This document shows, piece after piece, positions 11,566 to 24,226 of a stretch of 64,000 nt of DNA (the first letter of the stretch is position 1; each line of letters starts with the position of its first letter). Location of the stretch: contig JACGWO010000005.1 of NCBI GenBank assembly GCA_034509735.1, forward strand, positions 36,734,479 to 36,798,478, in the 5' to 3' direction. Under the pieces are notes generated by a model, which ran no database searches, was not told the origin of the DNA, and worked only from the letters and a program-made list of their open reading frames with translations. Source of the stretch: Sesamum alatum. Taxonomy: Eukaryota; Streptophyta; Magnoliopsida; Lamiales; Pedaliaceae. Both the position numbers and the translations under genes were made by a program.

Positions 11566-14500
11566 TCATTTCTCTGATCTGCGAAACCGCTTCTGATAAA
11601 GATCATGACAAACATATCCCACTGTCACAACTCGACCATCAAATAGTCGTCCTTGTAAACAATGTGCTGCCATACAAGCAGCTTCAGCTCTTCTATATTC
11701 TACAAAAATAGAGCCAGGCTCAAAAACATCGTTATGATCAATTGAAATATCCTTTTTATTGTCTCCATCAGGAGCATTTAACTCTTTTCTCTCACCAGTG
11801 TCCAATTCAACAGAACTAACATTCTTCGCATTATTTTCTTCTAGTTTCAGCTCTTCCTCAATAAAAGGCTTGTTTTCCATCTTAATCTTCCTCACTGAAA
11901 TAGAGCCAGCAACCTTATCATTGATTTCCAACTCATTAACTGAAGAATTCTGTTGGTTTGCTGATTCTCCAGTAAAACCACCAGAAGTTTCCTGGCTGGA
12001 AGGCTCTTTGACAGAAATATTTTCATCATTTGACGGTGGTGTACATATTTCATCTTTCATAAGTTTGTCAAAAACTATCTCATCAGGTAAGCTGTCAGCA
12101 ACCACCTTGGCAATACCACTGTCGTCAGGTTCCACGGATTTGCCAAGCAGCTTCGATATGCCAGCACTATCACCACCACTGTTACCTTCCACAGTTTGAT
12201 CATTACTCTCCAATTCATTCAGAGCTCCCAGAGGCTCCGATCTGTCATGTTCTTCAAGCTCATTGATGCTATCACCTAATTGTTCTGTTATATGGCTCCT
12301 ATTCTCAGATTCCAAGTGGTGCCCATCAGTAGAAGCATTTTTGTTCTTTACTTCATATTCTTCCATGTCGCCAAAAGTGTTAGTCGGCTTTGCAACATTA
12401 ACAGATTTCAGTGTGCCAAACCTACAGCAATCATAAAAAGATAAGAAAAGAATTACTGCAACAAGTAGCAAGGAAATTCAATAACTCATAATGTGATTAT
12501 TTGTCAACCTGGAACACTCCAGCCTTATATCTTCCAATATTTCTTCCAGTTCTGATTCAGACAATGACAAGAGCGCTTCAGGATCCAACTGAAATTACAA
12601 GGATATGTCGATTATTCTGAATATGACCTTATTTCATCTAGCTCTCAAACATTACAGAGAGGAGAAGAAAGAAGAATGAGAACAGAAATAAGAAGCAATA
12701 CCACATTTTTCAGCTTTAGAACAGCTGTGGGCTTCTCAAGAAGTGGCTTCACATGCTCAGGAATTCCATAAAATGGCAGTTTTCCAACATGTTCCTAAAA
12801 TGAAAATTTTGGTCCTAAGAAGATAAGAGAAGCTTATAGACAACATAAAACCTTCAGCTCAATGAGTAAACAACCAAAAAGGGAAGAAGATACCCACCAA
12901 TTCGGCCTCTGGAGTAGCAAATACTGCAGTTACAACTTTTCCGCCCAACCTCATACCATTAAGACCAGCACACGCCTTTGAGGTAACTGAGTGGTCAGCA
13001 TACTGAAGTAATGAATGATTAGTCTCTGACCAAGGGTGTATTAAGATGGCATCTTGGTAAAATGATGAAAATAAATACATAAAAGAAAATGAATCATGTT
13101 CAAGATTCAGCAGAGCAATACCAGAAAACTGAAGATAGGGTCAATACTATAGAAAAAGCAAACCACCAGAGGTATTGCCCAGCTAGTCTTACTCTGAGGA
13201 ATAATATACATGCATTGTAGACATTTTTTGGCAAATAAGATATGTACCTCAAGAAAAGCACATGGTTCATTAATATCAGTGATAAATTCAATGTGGAATG
13301 CCTTCACAGGACCAAAGGCTCTAGCAATCTCCAAAAGCTGAAGGGGTAATGCAAGAGTTACTGAGATAAAGTTATATGGAATAAAAAGGAATTTTGATTA
13401 ACAACACAGTTCCATGTCAACTTACCATTTTAGAAGAGATAAGTTTTGAGATTCCGGCAATGAAGATCTAAAAGCTCAAGAAAAATCTTGTCAGGAAATG
13501 AAGGAGTAAAGAGAAAGTTACAATCAACTGGTAACAGAAATTGGATTAATCAGCTGAAAACATACAGAAGTTTCCTTTTCTCAGAAGCAGAGGGCTGGGG
13601 ATTAAAGATGTTAGAAACATTTCTTGGGAGGGCAGTTAAAGCTAGACGCACATATGTACCTCTATATGTAAACATATGGGGTTGTATCAACAGTGTGGAA
13701 CTAAATTTGCATATACCATTTACAGGTCTTCATGTTCTTACTACCTACAAACCCATCTCTTAACCTGGCCCTCTAACAATGAAGTAAGTGTTCCCTTTTA
13801 ACAAGTAGAATAGATGAAGTCAGCATTCATATGAATTGGAGCGGAAAACATGTAACTGGGCTAATGTCTACGGAAAGAGGTCTGTCTTCTTCAGAAACCA
13901 GGCACACACTAGCATTTTTAAGATGAGAATCATGGACGATAGTAAATTCTAAGTTGACCGAAAAATTTCTCAACTTGAAGCTGCTAATAGAGATGGTGTC
14001 CTTAGTGTGCTCCAGTAGCATTCTGTACTCATTCATGAATTAACTTAGGCAGTTGATATATGACATCAGAATAAGCTGCTGCTAGTTGTCAGCTAGAGAG
14101 CAATTTGGGACCAGGTACCATAATAGTTAAGGCAAGGGCATGTCTAACCACCAAGAGTAGTTGATCAGTTAATTCAAGTTCAGTATCCTTAAACTAAATT
14201 GTTGATAGCCTATACCCTATGCAGTACAAGTACAAATTTCAGCGATTCATCATATACTGTGAGGGACAGTATTAGTAAAACACCTGAATGTGATTGACCA
14301 GGCTCTCAACTCATCTTTTTCACTAATAAATTTCACCTAAAGTCAAATAAGCTCAACCAGTTTATTGCAGATCACTTAATTTGATGCTCAACCGAAAGTC
14401 AAGCAACAAAATCCAAAACCTCAAAAAACGACCACAAAGTAGAGTAGTAATCACATCCATTACAATCTTAAGATATGATGTTCCAGATGCAAACCTTGTG

Positions 14501-17347
14501 GGGCGAATCCTCTACATTGCCACTAATTGAATCAACAGCAACCACTGATTTGTCAGGAAGACCAGTCTGCATGAAAATAGCAACTGTCTGAAAACCTGCT
14601 ACATGAATAATAACCACAATATACCTCAGAAACTGCAATTATATAGAGAAAATACTGTCTCAATGGAAAATATTGGCTGAGAACAACACCCTCCTAGAAA
14701 GCTCAAGCACAATGAATTTAACGCAGGAAAAGTTAACACTTATGAACATTCCCCCAATTATATTAACTAATGTCTCCCTGAAAATGCGGTGTCTATTGTA
14801 ATTTAGTAACCCTGTTTTCTCTTACACATAGCTAGAGAAAATATGTATAGCAAAGAAGGCATAGTTTTACCTGAGACACTACAATGCAATAAGAAATTAT
14901 CATAAACCGTGAACACATGAAACCTGACTTTTTTGATATAGATTGAATTAGCTCTAATGCACCCTACCGGCCATAAACACGAACATCTATCATCTCCAAA
15001 GAAACACTATCACCTCTTCATCACCCTATACAATGAGTCAAGTTGAATGAACCTTTGCCTTTTTCATCACATAAAACAAAGTAGCCAGAGATGTGTGACG
15101 AATAATAATTGGATATGTTGCGATCCATTAATAAAGAGGTACAGATAGAGTTTTAACATTGAGAGTAGAGTGCAGTTCATCTTCAATATCTCTCCCTTTC
15201 CTCACACATTGAAATATGAATTCTTAATAAGGCATCTGATAACATTCTTTCCCATTTTTCTACCCGTCTGAACCAACAAACTAATAGATTACAATAATAT
15301 GGTAACTTATTCTAAATGTGTACGTGCCATAAAAGAAAGAAAGTCAATAACAAAAAGGAAATAAGTTGTGCTAATAAGAGCCCAAGAAAGCAAGATAAAG
15401 CCAATCATATAATGGCAGTAATTTTTTTCCTGAACATGAATAATTGTTATATAAAGTTTGTATTCTACTTTACATGCAACTACTCAACCAGAAAGTAGCA
15501 TCTATTGCATCAACGTGCAATATTAACAATGCATGTACCACAAGAAGAAAGTAAAGGCATCGTAATATTTCTTACAGTTACATTAGAATAGTCCTTAGGG
15601 CGCCTGAGTTTAAGCTTGGACCCAGAAAAGGATATTCCATCAGAAGAAAGGGCAGCAGAAGCATCCTCAGGGGTCAAAAATTCCAAAAGAGCTTGGCCCT
15701 TCTCCTTGTGTATCTGCAGTTAAAATATAGCAAGAGCACTCTGAAATTTTGTGGAAATAGGCAGAAATAGAATAGTTTAGATAAAATAAGTGAAAGGTTG
15801 GGACATACTATACAACTGATACAGGGTTGGGTGCCGTGAATGTAGTTAACACCAGAAGACAGCAAAAAGTTATTAATACATTCTATTAAATCTTTCTCAG
15901 AGGCTGAGGCGGGCAAGTTATCAACATAAAGCCTCCTCATAGGTCGTGTTGCTTGAGTTAGCTGAACGGATTCAATGGCATGCATCTGGGAAGATAAGGT
16001 ATGATGAGAAATTCCAGTAGGCTTCACCACAGTAGGCGTCAATGGAGCCCCACTAAAGAACTCCTTTATGTTCAACGACAAACTTTGGCTTGTAGCAGGG
16101 ATATTTGAAAGAGTTGGAGCAGCAGTGGTGCTCACTTTTTCAACAGGTTGTAAATCCCATCCAGCTGTTCTCCTCTCTGGAGAACGATGCGTAGGGGAAG
16201 GAGTTTTAGCAGCAGCATCAGTTTTCCTCTTTCTAGGTGAATAGCCCCCAAGACCACTTGAAGTGCCGGCGTTTCGCCTGTATTGACTAGACCCATTACT
16301 GGCAATCCTCTTCTTTTCAACATCAGAATGTTCTCTTCCTGCTCTGTCTTTCATAGAATGTGATAATACTTCTCCATGCTCCTTTTTGTCTTTAGTTGTT
16401 GACTTATGTGCCTTCGGTGAGTTTGAAGCAGACCTTCTACCTCTCTCTTTGGCGTGCTCTCTGCTTCGTGATCTCCTCCTCTTTGACCTGGATTCTTCAA
16501 GATAGCCTCGTGCAGATTCCAGTCCTTTTTTTTCTGAATCATGTTTTTTACCGGTATGCCTGCCTCTAGTTTTATCTTCTTCATTATGATGTTTGTGCCT
16601 ATTTTCTTTTTCGGGTTTGTCTCTGCCCCGATCAGGTAATTTATCTGTATGCATCACATCTCTTGCATTTCTTCTCTTGTACTCATTCTCAGAATCACTG
16701 CTCATCCGCCCATCCGTTTTCCTCTTCCTCGAAACCTGTTTGTCCTCATTATGAAGTTGTTTTCTATCTATTTTGGATTTTTCTCTGCTTCTCTCAGAAC
16801 CGCCATCCTTTTTAACAGAATCTCTGACTGGTCTCTTATCAGATCCATTATCCGAATCATCACCCAAAAGACCCCCATCTTTGTTTCTGTTGCTATGATG
16901 GCGTCTCTCATCTTTTCCTTCGGACACTCTATTGCTGCTTACATTCTTCGCCACTATACTCTTCAATTTGACACCAGGATTCCGGGATCCCTTATCTTTA
17001 TCCTGGACTAACTTTTCGTGCTTTCTAGAAGCATTAATATCTCCTTTTTTCCGAGAATTTAGCTTCTGAGGGTCGTTTGAGTTCTGCCTTATATCCATAG
17101 ACCCAGAATCCTCATTTACTTGCCGATGACATTCAGGAGAATTGAGAGGCTTTTCGTCGTGTGTAATATCAGCCACTCCAGGGCCACTTGCCACTTGCTT
17201 AGTTGCATCACCCCTGTTTTTTCTTGTAAGCATTATGTCATCAAAACTATATGGCCTCGTCCGAGCTGAAGTTCCCTCCAAGAAATCATCCTGCTTTAAC
17301 TCAGTAGTACTTCCAGATTTCCCTTTGTGTGAATGGGATCTACTCAT
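11566..17347 (-). CDS. U2AF65-like splicing factor with RS region, two RRMs and a split UHM
   Basis: Nine coding exons on the minus strand: 17347-15809, 15713-15576, 14566-14495, 13467-13426, 13337-13248, 13002-12898, 12794-12702, 12588-12509 and 12421-11566. They total 3,015 nt, or 1,004 residues, and every phase joins. Residues 1-400 or so are highly charged with RS/RD/EK repeats, including RSKRRRSRSREHAKERG. RRKTAGWD-like text near residue 400 (PERRTAGWD) could be a UHM-ligand motif. RRM1 starts near 471 (RRLYVDNLP), RRM2 near 583 (KIFIAGIS) and the UHM near 687. The UHM's Arg-x-Phe loop is present (GRLF). About 220 acidic, low-complexity residues interrupt the UHM between its second and third strands. 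From family knowledge U2AF65 binds the polypyrimidine tract at 3' splice sites in the nucleus. This is a plant U2AF65-like relative (Arabidopsis At2g33435 type) rather than canonical U2AF65, inferred from length and the N-terminal region. Confidence 0.9.
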
Positions 17348-18810
17348 GATTATATATTTATGCTTCTTGGGTTCTAAACTTCCAGTCTGGTAGAGTGCAG
17401 ACTGTTCACAAGAGGTTACAATGAAGGAAATGCTGCAAAGGATTATAGATTCAGAAACACTGCTACTGTTATATTGAGAAAGAGAATGATAACAACATAT
17501 ACATGAAAACTAGATAGGTGTCTCTTAATCTTATTAGCATCCCTTAATCTCTTCTCTGTACTTGTAGAACAAATTGTCTAGCTCACTGAAGTATTCAAAC
17601 ACATTCAAGTACTCAACAGTAGCTTAAAAATTCGTACATCTTGGTGCAAAACTGAGTTTATTTCAGTTACAATAATGCATAACAAACATAGTCCAATTTT
17701 CAGGGTCTGCATCTGCTCAATCCGTGATTCTTTTCATAAAGCTCTGTGGAACCCACTTTTAGTCAAAGAGAACCACATAACTAATCCACGTGAACTCAGT
17801 GGCATGTCCACGTAGCATAAGTATCCCTGTAACATTGGAGGTTGTGCTCCAGAGTTCTCTAAATACCAACAGTTCAACCACTAGCATTGCAAAGGACTTA
17901 AATAACTCTGATTTCTTGGAATATAGACTCAGAAAAGCATTTCATTTACATACACAAACATTTTTTCATTCTTATACATGTATGGTTTGCAACCTCTGGT
18001 AGACTCTCATTAAATACCAACATAGCAGCATGGAAATTGGACATATCACAAAGATCATAGAGCCAAACAGATGACAAAAGGCATCTAATTTAAGAAAGAA
18101 CACAAAAGGGTAAATTGATTATGGTAGTCAATTGCGAAACAACACCTCCGGAATTTGTTTTCTTTATAGGAGAAACAACAAAAGAAGGTAGGCATAAGTT
18201 CTGCAGGACACAATATAATTCGAGACCTTACAATTTACTCAAGTACTACTTCTTTCTTCCCAACACGTGAGGATGGCAAGCAGCGCAAAAACTCCTGAGA
18301 AGTTCAACTATCTTGTCTTCTTTATTTAGCCCAGTAACAGTAGATGAAAACAATTATTGAAAAACGCCTCTTGCTGCTATTATATTTTCACATCAAATCC
18401 AACACTCCATTATTTTCTAGGTGCCACAGCTTGAAGAAACACTAATTCTTAATCTTAGCTTTTGGCTGCATTCACTAACATTACACCGAAATTCATGTTA
18501 CCTAATTGGAAAATGAAACTATAAATCCACATTCATACAAGTCCAATTGATCGCTAGAATTGGTGAACATGAACATCAAAATGCAGAATATAGACACGTA
18601 CCTGAGTTCGAATACGATGATTCGTCGGAGATGTGGCCGGGTAGTGACAAGCTTCGCCGGAGAATATTGGCAGAAGAATGAAATGTGCAGAGTGTGAACT
18701 GATAAATAAGACCTAGAAACGAGAAGATATTTGCTTCTCCTAAAAGACGGTTCGACCCTTTTGTTAAATATTCTTTTATCTTTTCCCCCTCTCCACAACG
18801 CCTTTCTCAT
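17348..18810 (-). other. 5' leader and promoter of the U2AF65-like gene
   Basis: A non-coding first exon is supported by a strong donor on the minus strand at 18602/18601 (AACTCAG|GTACGTG). The leader intron would end just upstream of the ATG at 17347. The leader intron is about 1.2 kb and no other gene is seen in it. The transcription start is probably near 18700-18800. Confidence 0.55.
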
Positions 18811-19055
18811 TTTTTAAAAAGAGAATTCAATTAATTACTAGTTAATTATAAAGTTAAAATAAATGCTTGATGAAAATAATAAAATAATATTTAAAATGTG
18901 TATGAATAAAAAATTGTTAATAAAATTAATTAATAACAAAATATGGTTATTTGTAGAATAAATAAATACATTTAGGGGTATTTCAAGTAATTTATATTTT
19001 AGCAATCATGATGGTAGGTCTCTCTTAATAAATAGCATAAATATAGAAAAATATT
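18811..19055. other. AT-rich spacer
   Basis: Very AT-rich, with no gene or clear repeat structure. It ends in the left copy of the 9-bp duplication AAAAATATT (19047-19055). Confidence 0.6.
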
Positions 19056-21235
19056 GGAAAAATGCTATATTTGGTCCCTTAATTTCTCTAAGAACCACTT
19101 TAGCCCCTCGAATTCACTTCTTGATTTTAGCATTCTAAAACTTTAGTTTTTATCTCAGTTTAGTCCCTCTAATCATTTTTCAGTGAAAATGTGGTTGAAT
19201 TTTGACATTTTGGAGGGTAAAATGATTAATTTAAGTTTGATTTTCTCACTTTAATCCCTTAAGTTTGTAAAATTATCAAACTACTCCTTTTTTGGCAAGA
19301 AAGTAATTTTTTATATTTTTGTATACTGAATATAATATAATTATCTTGTGTGAATAATGAACAATTTGTACTCTTTGTAACCATAATGATAACATATTGC
19401 ATAATTTAAAATAAAATATATTTTTTTCATTTTTACAAATTACAAAAAAAATTAAAATTATGAATAAATTTTATAAAATTATCTAATCTGAAAATATAAT
19501 AAAGAAAGGAAAAAATACAAGGACCCCCCTGTGATATAGGGAATGTTCAAAAAACTCCCTGTGAAAATTAAAGTATCATTTACACTCCGTGTGTTGTAAA
19601 AGTTCACAAAACCCCCTGTGACCAGGTTTTGTTATACACGCGCATTGACTGTGCTTGGGCATGTAAAAAGTGTATTTTTTGAACAATTTTACCATTCCCT
19701 CTCCTTATATTACATATAATATATATAATATATAATTTAATAAATCTTAAAATAATATAAATATATATTAATAATAAAATATTATTTTATATAAATATAT
19801 AATTATATTAATAGTTTTAATATAATATTCTTTTAATATTAAAAAAATAATTTAAAAAGAGAGAGAGAGAGAGGCGACGGTGAAGCCGCCGCTGCAGAGG
19901 AGGGCACGACGAGGCAGCGTCGCCGCACCTTCACTCACCACTGGGCGACGACGGTTGCCCAGCAGCGAGGGCGACACCGTCGCCCAGACCAGATCTGCGC
20001 AACGACGACGACGGGAGAAGGGGGGAGGGTGAGGGTGGGGGTGAGGGGAGGGGGTGGGCTTTTTTTTTAAATAATAATTTTATTTTATAAAGTATAAAAA
20101 TTTAATTTTATATATTGTGGATATACTATAATTTATAATTATATTTTAATTAAAATTTATATAATATATTATATAAATATAGAATTTTAAATGTGAGGGG
20201 CATTTTAGTCATTGGTCCTAAAAATATGTGTTTAGGTTGACCAGGGGACGGTGTGATTCATTGTTCGTAACATAGGGGTGGTTTTTTATATTAAAATTTT
20301 CACAGGGTTTTTTTTTTATATATTTTTCTATATCACAGGGGTCAAAATGAATTTAGTCCAATAAAAAAATCTAAGTCTGTAATTTTTAATCTTAGGAGTT
20401 AGAGATAAATTAAAAAAAAAACTGTAATAATATTTATTAAATATTAACAACTAGGGTTTTGGAAAAAAGTTGGTGCAATGTACTTTTTAACTAGATTATT
20501 TGGAGGATTCATATATATATATATATATATAACATAAATTTATTTTAAGAGATTTTATAGAACTTTTTCTATAAAATTGAGCTATAGATTTCAAAAAAAA
20601 AACTCGAATAAAGTATATATATATATATATATATAATCCACCAAAGAGTCTAGTTCAAAAGTATATTCCACCAAATTTTCATTTGAAACTCCAAACATTT
20701 AATAAATATTGTTATGGTTTTACCTTTTTAGACTTATCTCTAAAACTTAAGATAAAAATAAAAAAAAGTTACTCTCTTACGGTTTCTTTTTTATCATATT
20801 TGATTATTTTCATACAATAACTTTTGTAAAATTAATTCATAATTTTAATTCTTTTTAACTACTGATAATGAAAAGAAAGAGACCGTTTATTTTAATTTAA
20901 GCAATATTTTACTAATACAAGAGTTCAAAATTTTCATTATTCACATAAGATTATTACATCATATTCAGTATACAAAAATATAAACGAATTGTTTCTTCGC
21001 TTAAAAATGGACTACTTTGAAATTTTACAAACTTAAGGGACTAAAGTAAAACTCAAACTTAGATTGATCATTTTACACCCCGAATAGTCAAAATTCGATC
21101 ACATTTTCATTGAAAAATAGTCAGAGGGACCAAACTAAGACAAAAATTAAGTTTAGGGATGTAAAATTCAAGAAATGAACTTTAGGGATTAAAGTGATTC
21201 TAACGAAAACTTAAGGATCAATGTAACATTTACCC
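19056..21235. mobile_element. Fold-back (giant inverted-repeat) element with perfect 9-bp TSD
   Basis: The whole element is a near-palindrome centred near 20550. The left arm (GGAAAAATG.., TTTAGTCCCTCT.., ATACTGAATATAATATAATT) is mirrored by the right arm ending ..AACATTTACCC. It is flanked by a perfect 9-bp duplication AAAAATATT at 19047-19055 and 21236-21244, a Mutator-superfamily hallmark. Subtracting the nested insertion at 19508-20359 leaves arms of about 640-690 bp each. There is no transposase, so this is a non-autonomous element. (TA)n tracts flank the loop at about 20508 and 20608. Confidence 0.85.
19508..20359. mobile_element. Family B element nested in the fold-back left arm, GC-rich core 1
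   Basis: The ends are inverted copies (GGAAAAAATACAAGGACCCC, and the inverse of GGGGTCAAAATGAATTTAGTCC), both followed inward by CCTGTGATAT-type text. It interrupts the left arm of the larger palindrome; arm homology resumes directly on either side. The flanks AATAAAGAA and AATAAAAAA look like a 9-bp duplication with one mismatch. A GC-rich core (about 19873-20060) with repeated GGCGACGG/CGCCCAG words sits between AT-rich arms. No reading frame is convincing. Confidence 0.75.
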
Positions 21236-21244
21236 AAAAATATT

Positions 21245-22171
21245 TAGTAATTACTTCAATTAAGAAAGCGATAATTAGGTTTATTTATGATCTATTCATG
21301 TAAACCATCCATATATTTTGCGGAGTTACAAAAACCATCAATGACAGCAAAAAAATATTGATAGGTTGTGTAATAATATTAATATTTTTTGGGTTGTATG
21401 CATATTTTTTTCTAAAAAATATGGGTGTTTTTATGTAAATAATATTGATATTTCTAGTGGGCGTATATACAATTTTCAAAAGGCATAAGTGCTTTATATA
21501 AATAGACCATAGATAAGTAGTGTTAATGTAATTCTTCCAAAAAAGCTCGTAGCCTTGTTGTTTGAAAGAGAAAGTGTGTGAATCTAGAAGTCACTTACCT
21601 GTTTGGTGCTAAACCTCTATTTATAGAGAATTTTGGGCAAGATTCGTGGGTTTGTTATAGGCAAATTGTATATGAACTGAATCCATTGGATGTTAGCTAC
21701 AAGACGATACTATTCATACCTAATTTGGAGTTATCTGCTGGGAGTTATGATCGTCTGAATGAGTCTTGCCTAGTCAACCCAAAAAGAAAGAAAATTTATT
21801 ATTTGTTACTTTGTCAGCCAGTTCCTGCTGATATATAGAGTCTTATCTGACGATAGTTTCGGTGATGTGCCCCGTGACGTGTAAAATTCAGATGATGTGG
21901 CGACCTTATTGTTTGGTGTTGGGTGATTGGTGTTAGGTGATTGGTGTTTGGGCTTGCTGATTGAGCCTCATTGTTTGGCCTTGCTCGTCAGTCTAGGCGG
22001 CAGGAGGGACTAGAGCCCTTACTATCTTGGGTTTTGCTACTACGCCAGCAGGATTTTGGGCCTACTTGACTAAATGGATTGGAGCTCGTCTCCTTGGCTT
22101 AGGCTTGGGCTGTGTTGAAATTCTTGGGCTTGAAAATACTTGATGGAGATATCAATTAGAAATATGTTTCT
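21245..22171. other. Spacer with LTR-like or gene-fragment sequence
   Basis: Bases 21490-22150 have higher GC and exon-like texture, with an ORF at 21578-21838 that I do not recognise. A short tandem GTGATTGGTGTT occurs at about 21920-21950. It could be a solo LTR or a decayed gene piece; no terminal repeats, PBS or domains are visible. Function unknown. Confidence 0.35.
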
Positions 22172-22180
22172 TTATTTTAA

Positions 22181-23447
22181 GACTAAAATGCATAAAAACC
22201 CCCCTGTGTTTTGAAAAGTCGGTAAAAAATCCCCATCTATTATGAAAATAGACGAACCCCCCCTGTATTTTGTAAAATTAAGCTCAATCGCCCATCTCCG
22301 TAAAAGACCCTAACAACGTTACTTTTTTGATAAATTGACCATTATGCCCTTACTTATCATATATTATTTCTTATTTTAATGACCGTTGGATCTTTATTGA
22401 TTACACTAGAGCAGTTAGATCTAACTAATTAATTTTGACCGTTATTATTTAAAAAATCAACTGTTATATTTAATCAACTTTTAAATATATTACAAAAAAT
22501 AAATTATTTTTTACATATATTAAATAAATTACTTCTCCCCTACCCCACCCCCCCCCCCCAACCGCCCTTCCCCCTGCCGCTCTGCTCTCCACCCCCAACC
22601 CCACCCGCCGCCGCCGTCCCTGAAATTAGGCGACGTCACGATCGCCCAGATTTGCGCTGGACGACGGCATCGCCCCCATTCTGGGCGACCGCCGTTGCCC
22701 AGAACAGTACAATAAGGGCGACGGCGGCGATCGCCACCACCCATTTTTTATTTTTTATTATTTTTTAGTTTTATATTTAAAATAACTAAAAATTAAATTA
22801 AATTACATTTAAAAAGACATTAAATTTAAAAAAATCTTCTAAATAATTATAAATATAAAATAATTAAGAAAAATAATTTAAATTTAAATATTATTTATTG
22901 TAAATAAAGATAATATATGTAAATATTTTAACTAAATAATAATTTAAAAATTAGTTATTAATATATATTTTTTATAAATATTAACATTGTATTCATTATG
23001 ATATTTAAATTTGAAAAATAAATTTTCTATATTAATATTTGTACTATATTTTTAATTTAATATTTCTATTTAAATTATAAAACTTTAAAAAATTATATCT
23101 TTTTTTTCGTATTTTTAGATAAATAATTTTTTTTTAAAAAAATTATTTTAGTAATGAAAATGCAAAAAAAAACACTCAAAACAAGTAAAAAAATGTCCAA
23201 ATTAAATATATACACATCATGGGGGTATTTTAGTAAAAACTACACAAAATTTAGGTCAAAATCAGTAAAAAAAACACCCCAAATCGCATGACCAGCGTGT
23301 ATAGTGCACCTTCCGTTAATTACTAATGGAAGGGGTGTTTTTTGCCGAGTTTAACAAAATACGAGGGGGTGTTTTTCCTATTTTCAAATCACAGGGGGGG
23401 TTTTATCTTTTTCAACAAAACATAGGGGGGTAAATGGGAGTTTAGCC
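22181..23447. mobile_element. Family B element with GC-rich core 2 and perfect 9-bp TSD
   Basis: A 1,267-bp non-autonomous element flanked by TTATTTTAA at 22172-22180 and 23448-23456. The inverted ends read GACTAAAATGCATAAA and, inverted, GGCTAAACTCCCATTTA. The arms are rich in CCCCCCTGTG-type text. The GC-rich core (about 22540-22745) shares words with core 1, such as CGCCCAGA-TTTGCGC and CCGTTGCCCAG. No transposase or supported gene is present. Confidence 0.85.
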
Positions 23448-23456
23448 TTATTTTAA

Positions 23457-24226
23457 TATATGCACTTTATAAATAATTAAACTGTTAAATATTTATACAC
23501 AGTTCTCTACTTATATGATTGGGTCAATTTTATCATCAATTGATGAGATGGATGTTTGACTGAGTGTATCTTATCATTAGTTGATGAAATGATAGAGTAA
23601 AAGAAGAAAGTTTAAAGTGGATTACAAGTTTCCGTGGCTCCACTATAAATAAGGAACTCACAAACTCAAGTCATACATATGTTGTTATGATCCCTCAAAC
23701 GCTATACAAAAAATATAGAATATCCTACATCTCAAAATACTATTAGTTGTCTACTGGAGAATCACCAAATAATTTCAGAAATTTATAGTGTAAATGTTGA
23801 AAAAGACACTAAATGTTTTATTTTAACGAATGAAGAATCATTGAATCGAAGATATAGTTAGATTCATTCGTGATGCAAGTCAAATATGAAGAAAAAGTTA
23901 TTCATAATGCACATATGCTGTTGAAATTTGTCTACGTTAAACAAAATATATCATCTAGGCGTGCGCAGATATTAGCTAGAAGAATTATTTTTCAAGAAAA
24001 TGATATTAGCATATATTTGATGGCAAGATAATCCTTTCAAGTTTTGCATCAATTCAATTCCAATATTAAATTCGTGAATTTAGAGTCTCTAATATTTATT
24101 TCTATTTTAGTTGGGCAGTTAAATCTATAAAATTTATTAAAATTAAGTTTGATAAGGCTGAGTTTTGTATAAAAAAAATTTATGAATTGGCAACTTACCC
24201 CCTGTATTACAATAATAAAAAAAAAA
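23457..24226. other. Spacer without a recognisable gene
   Basis: Moderately AT-rich and unassigned. A TATAAATA-containing stretch near 23645 followed by mixed sequence could be an LTR or promoter relic. No ORF has family features. Confidence 0.4.

Noticed and set aside
11759..12199. 146-residue plus-strand ORF
   Set aside because: Shadow of the acidic insert in the U2AF65-like last exon, whose frame, splice phases and domain content are supported.
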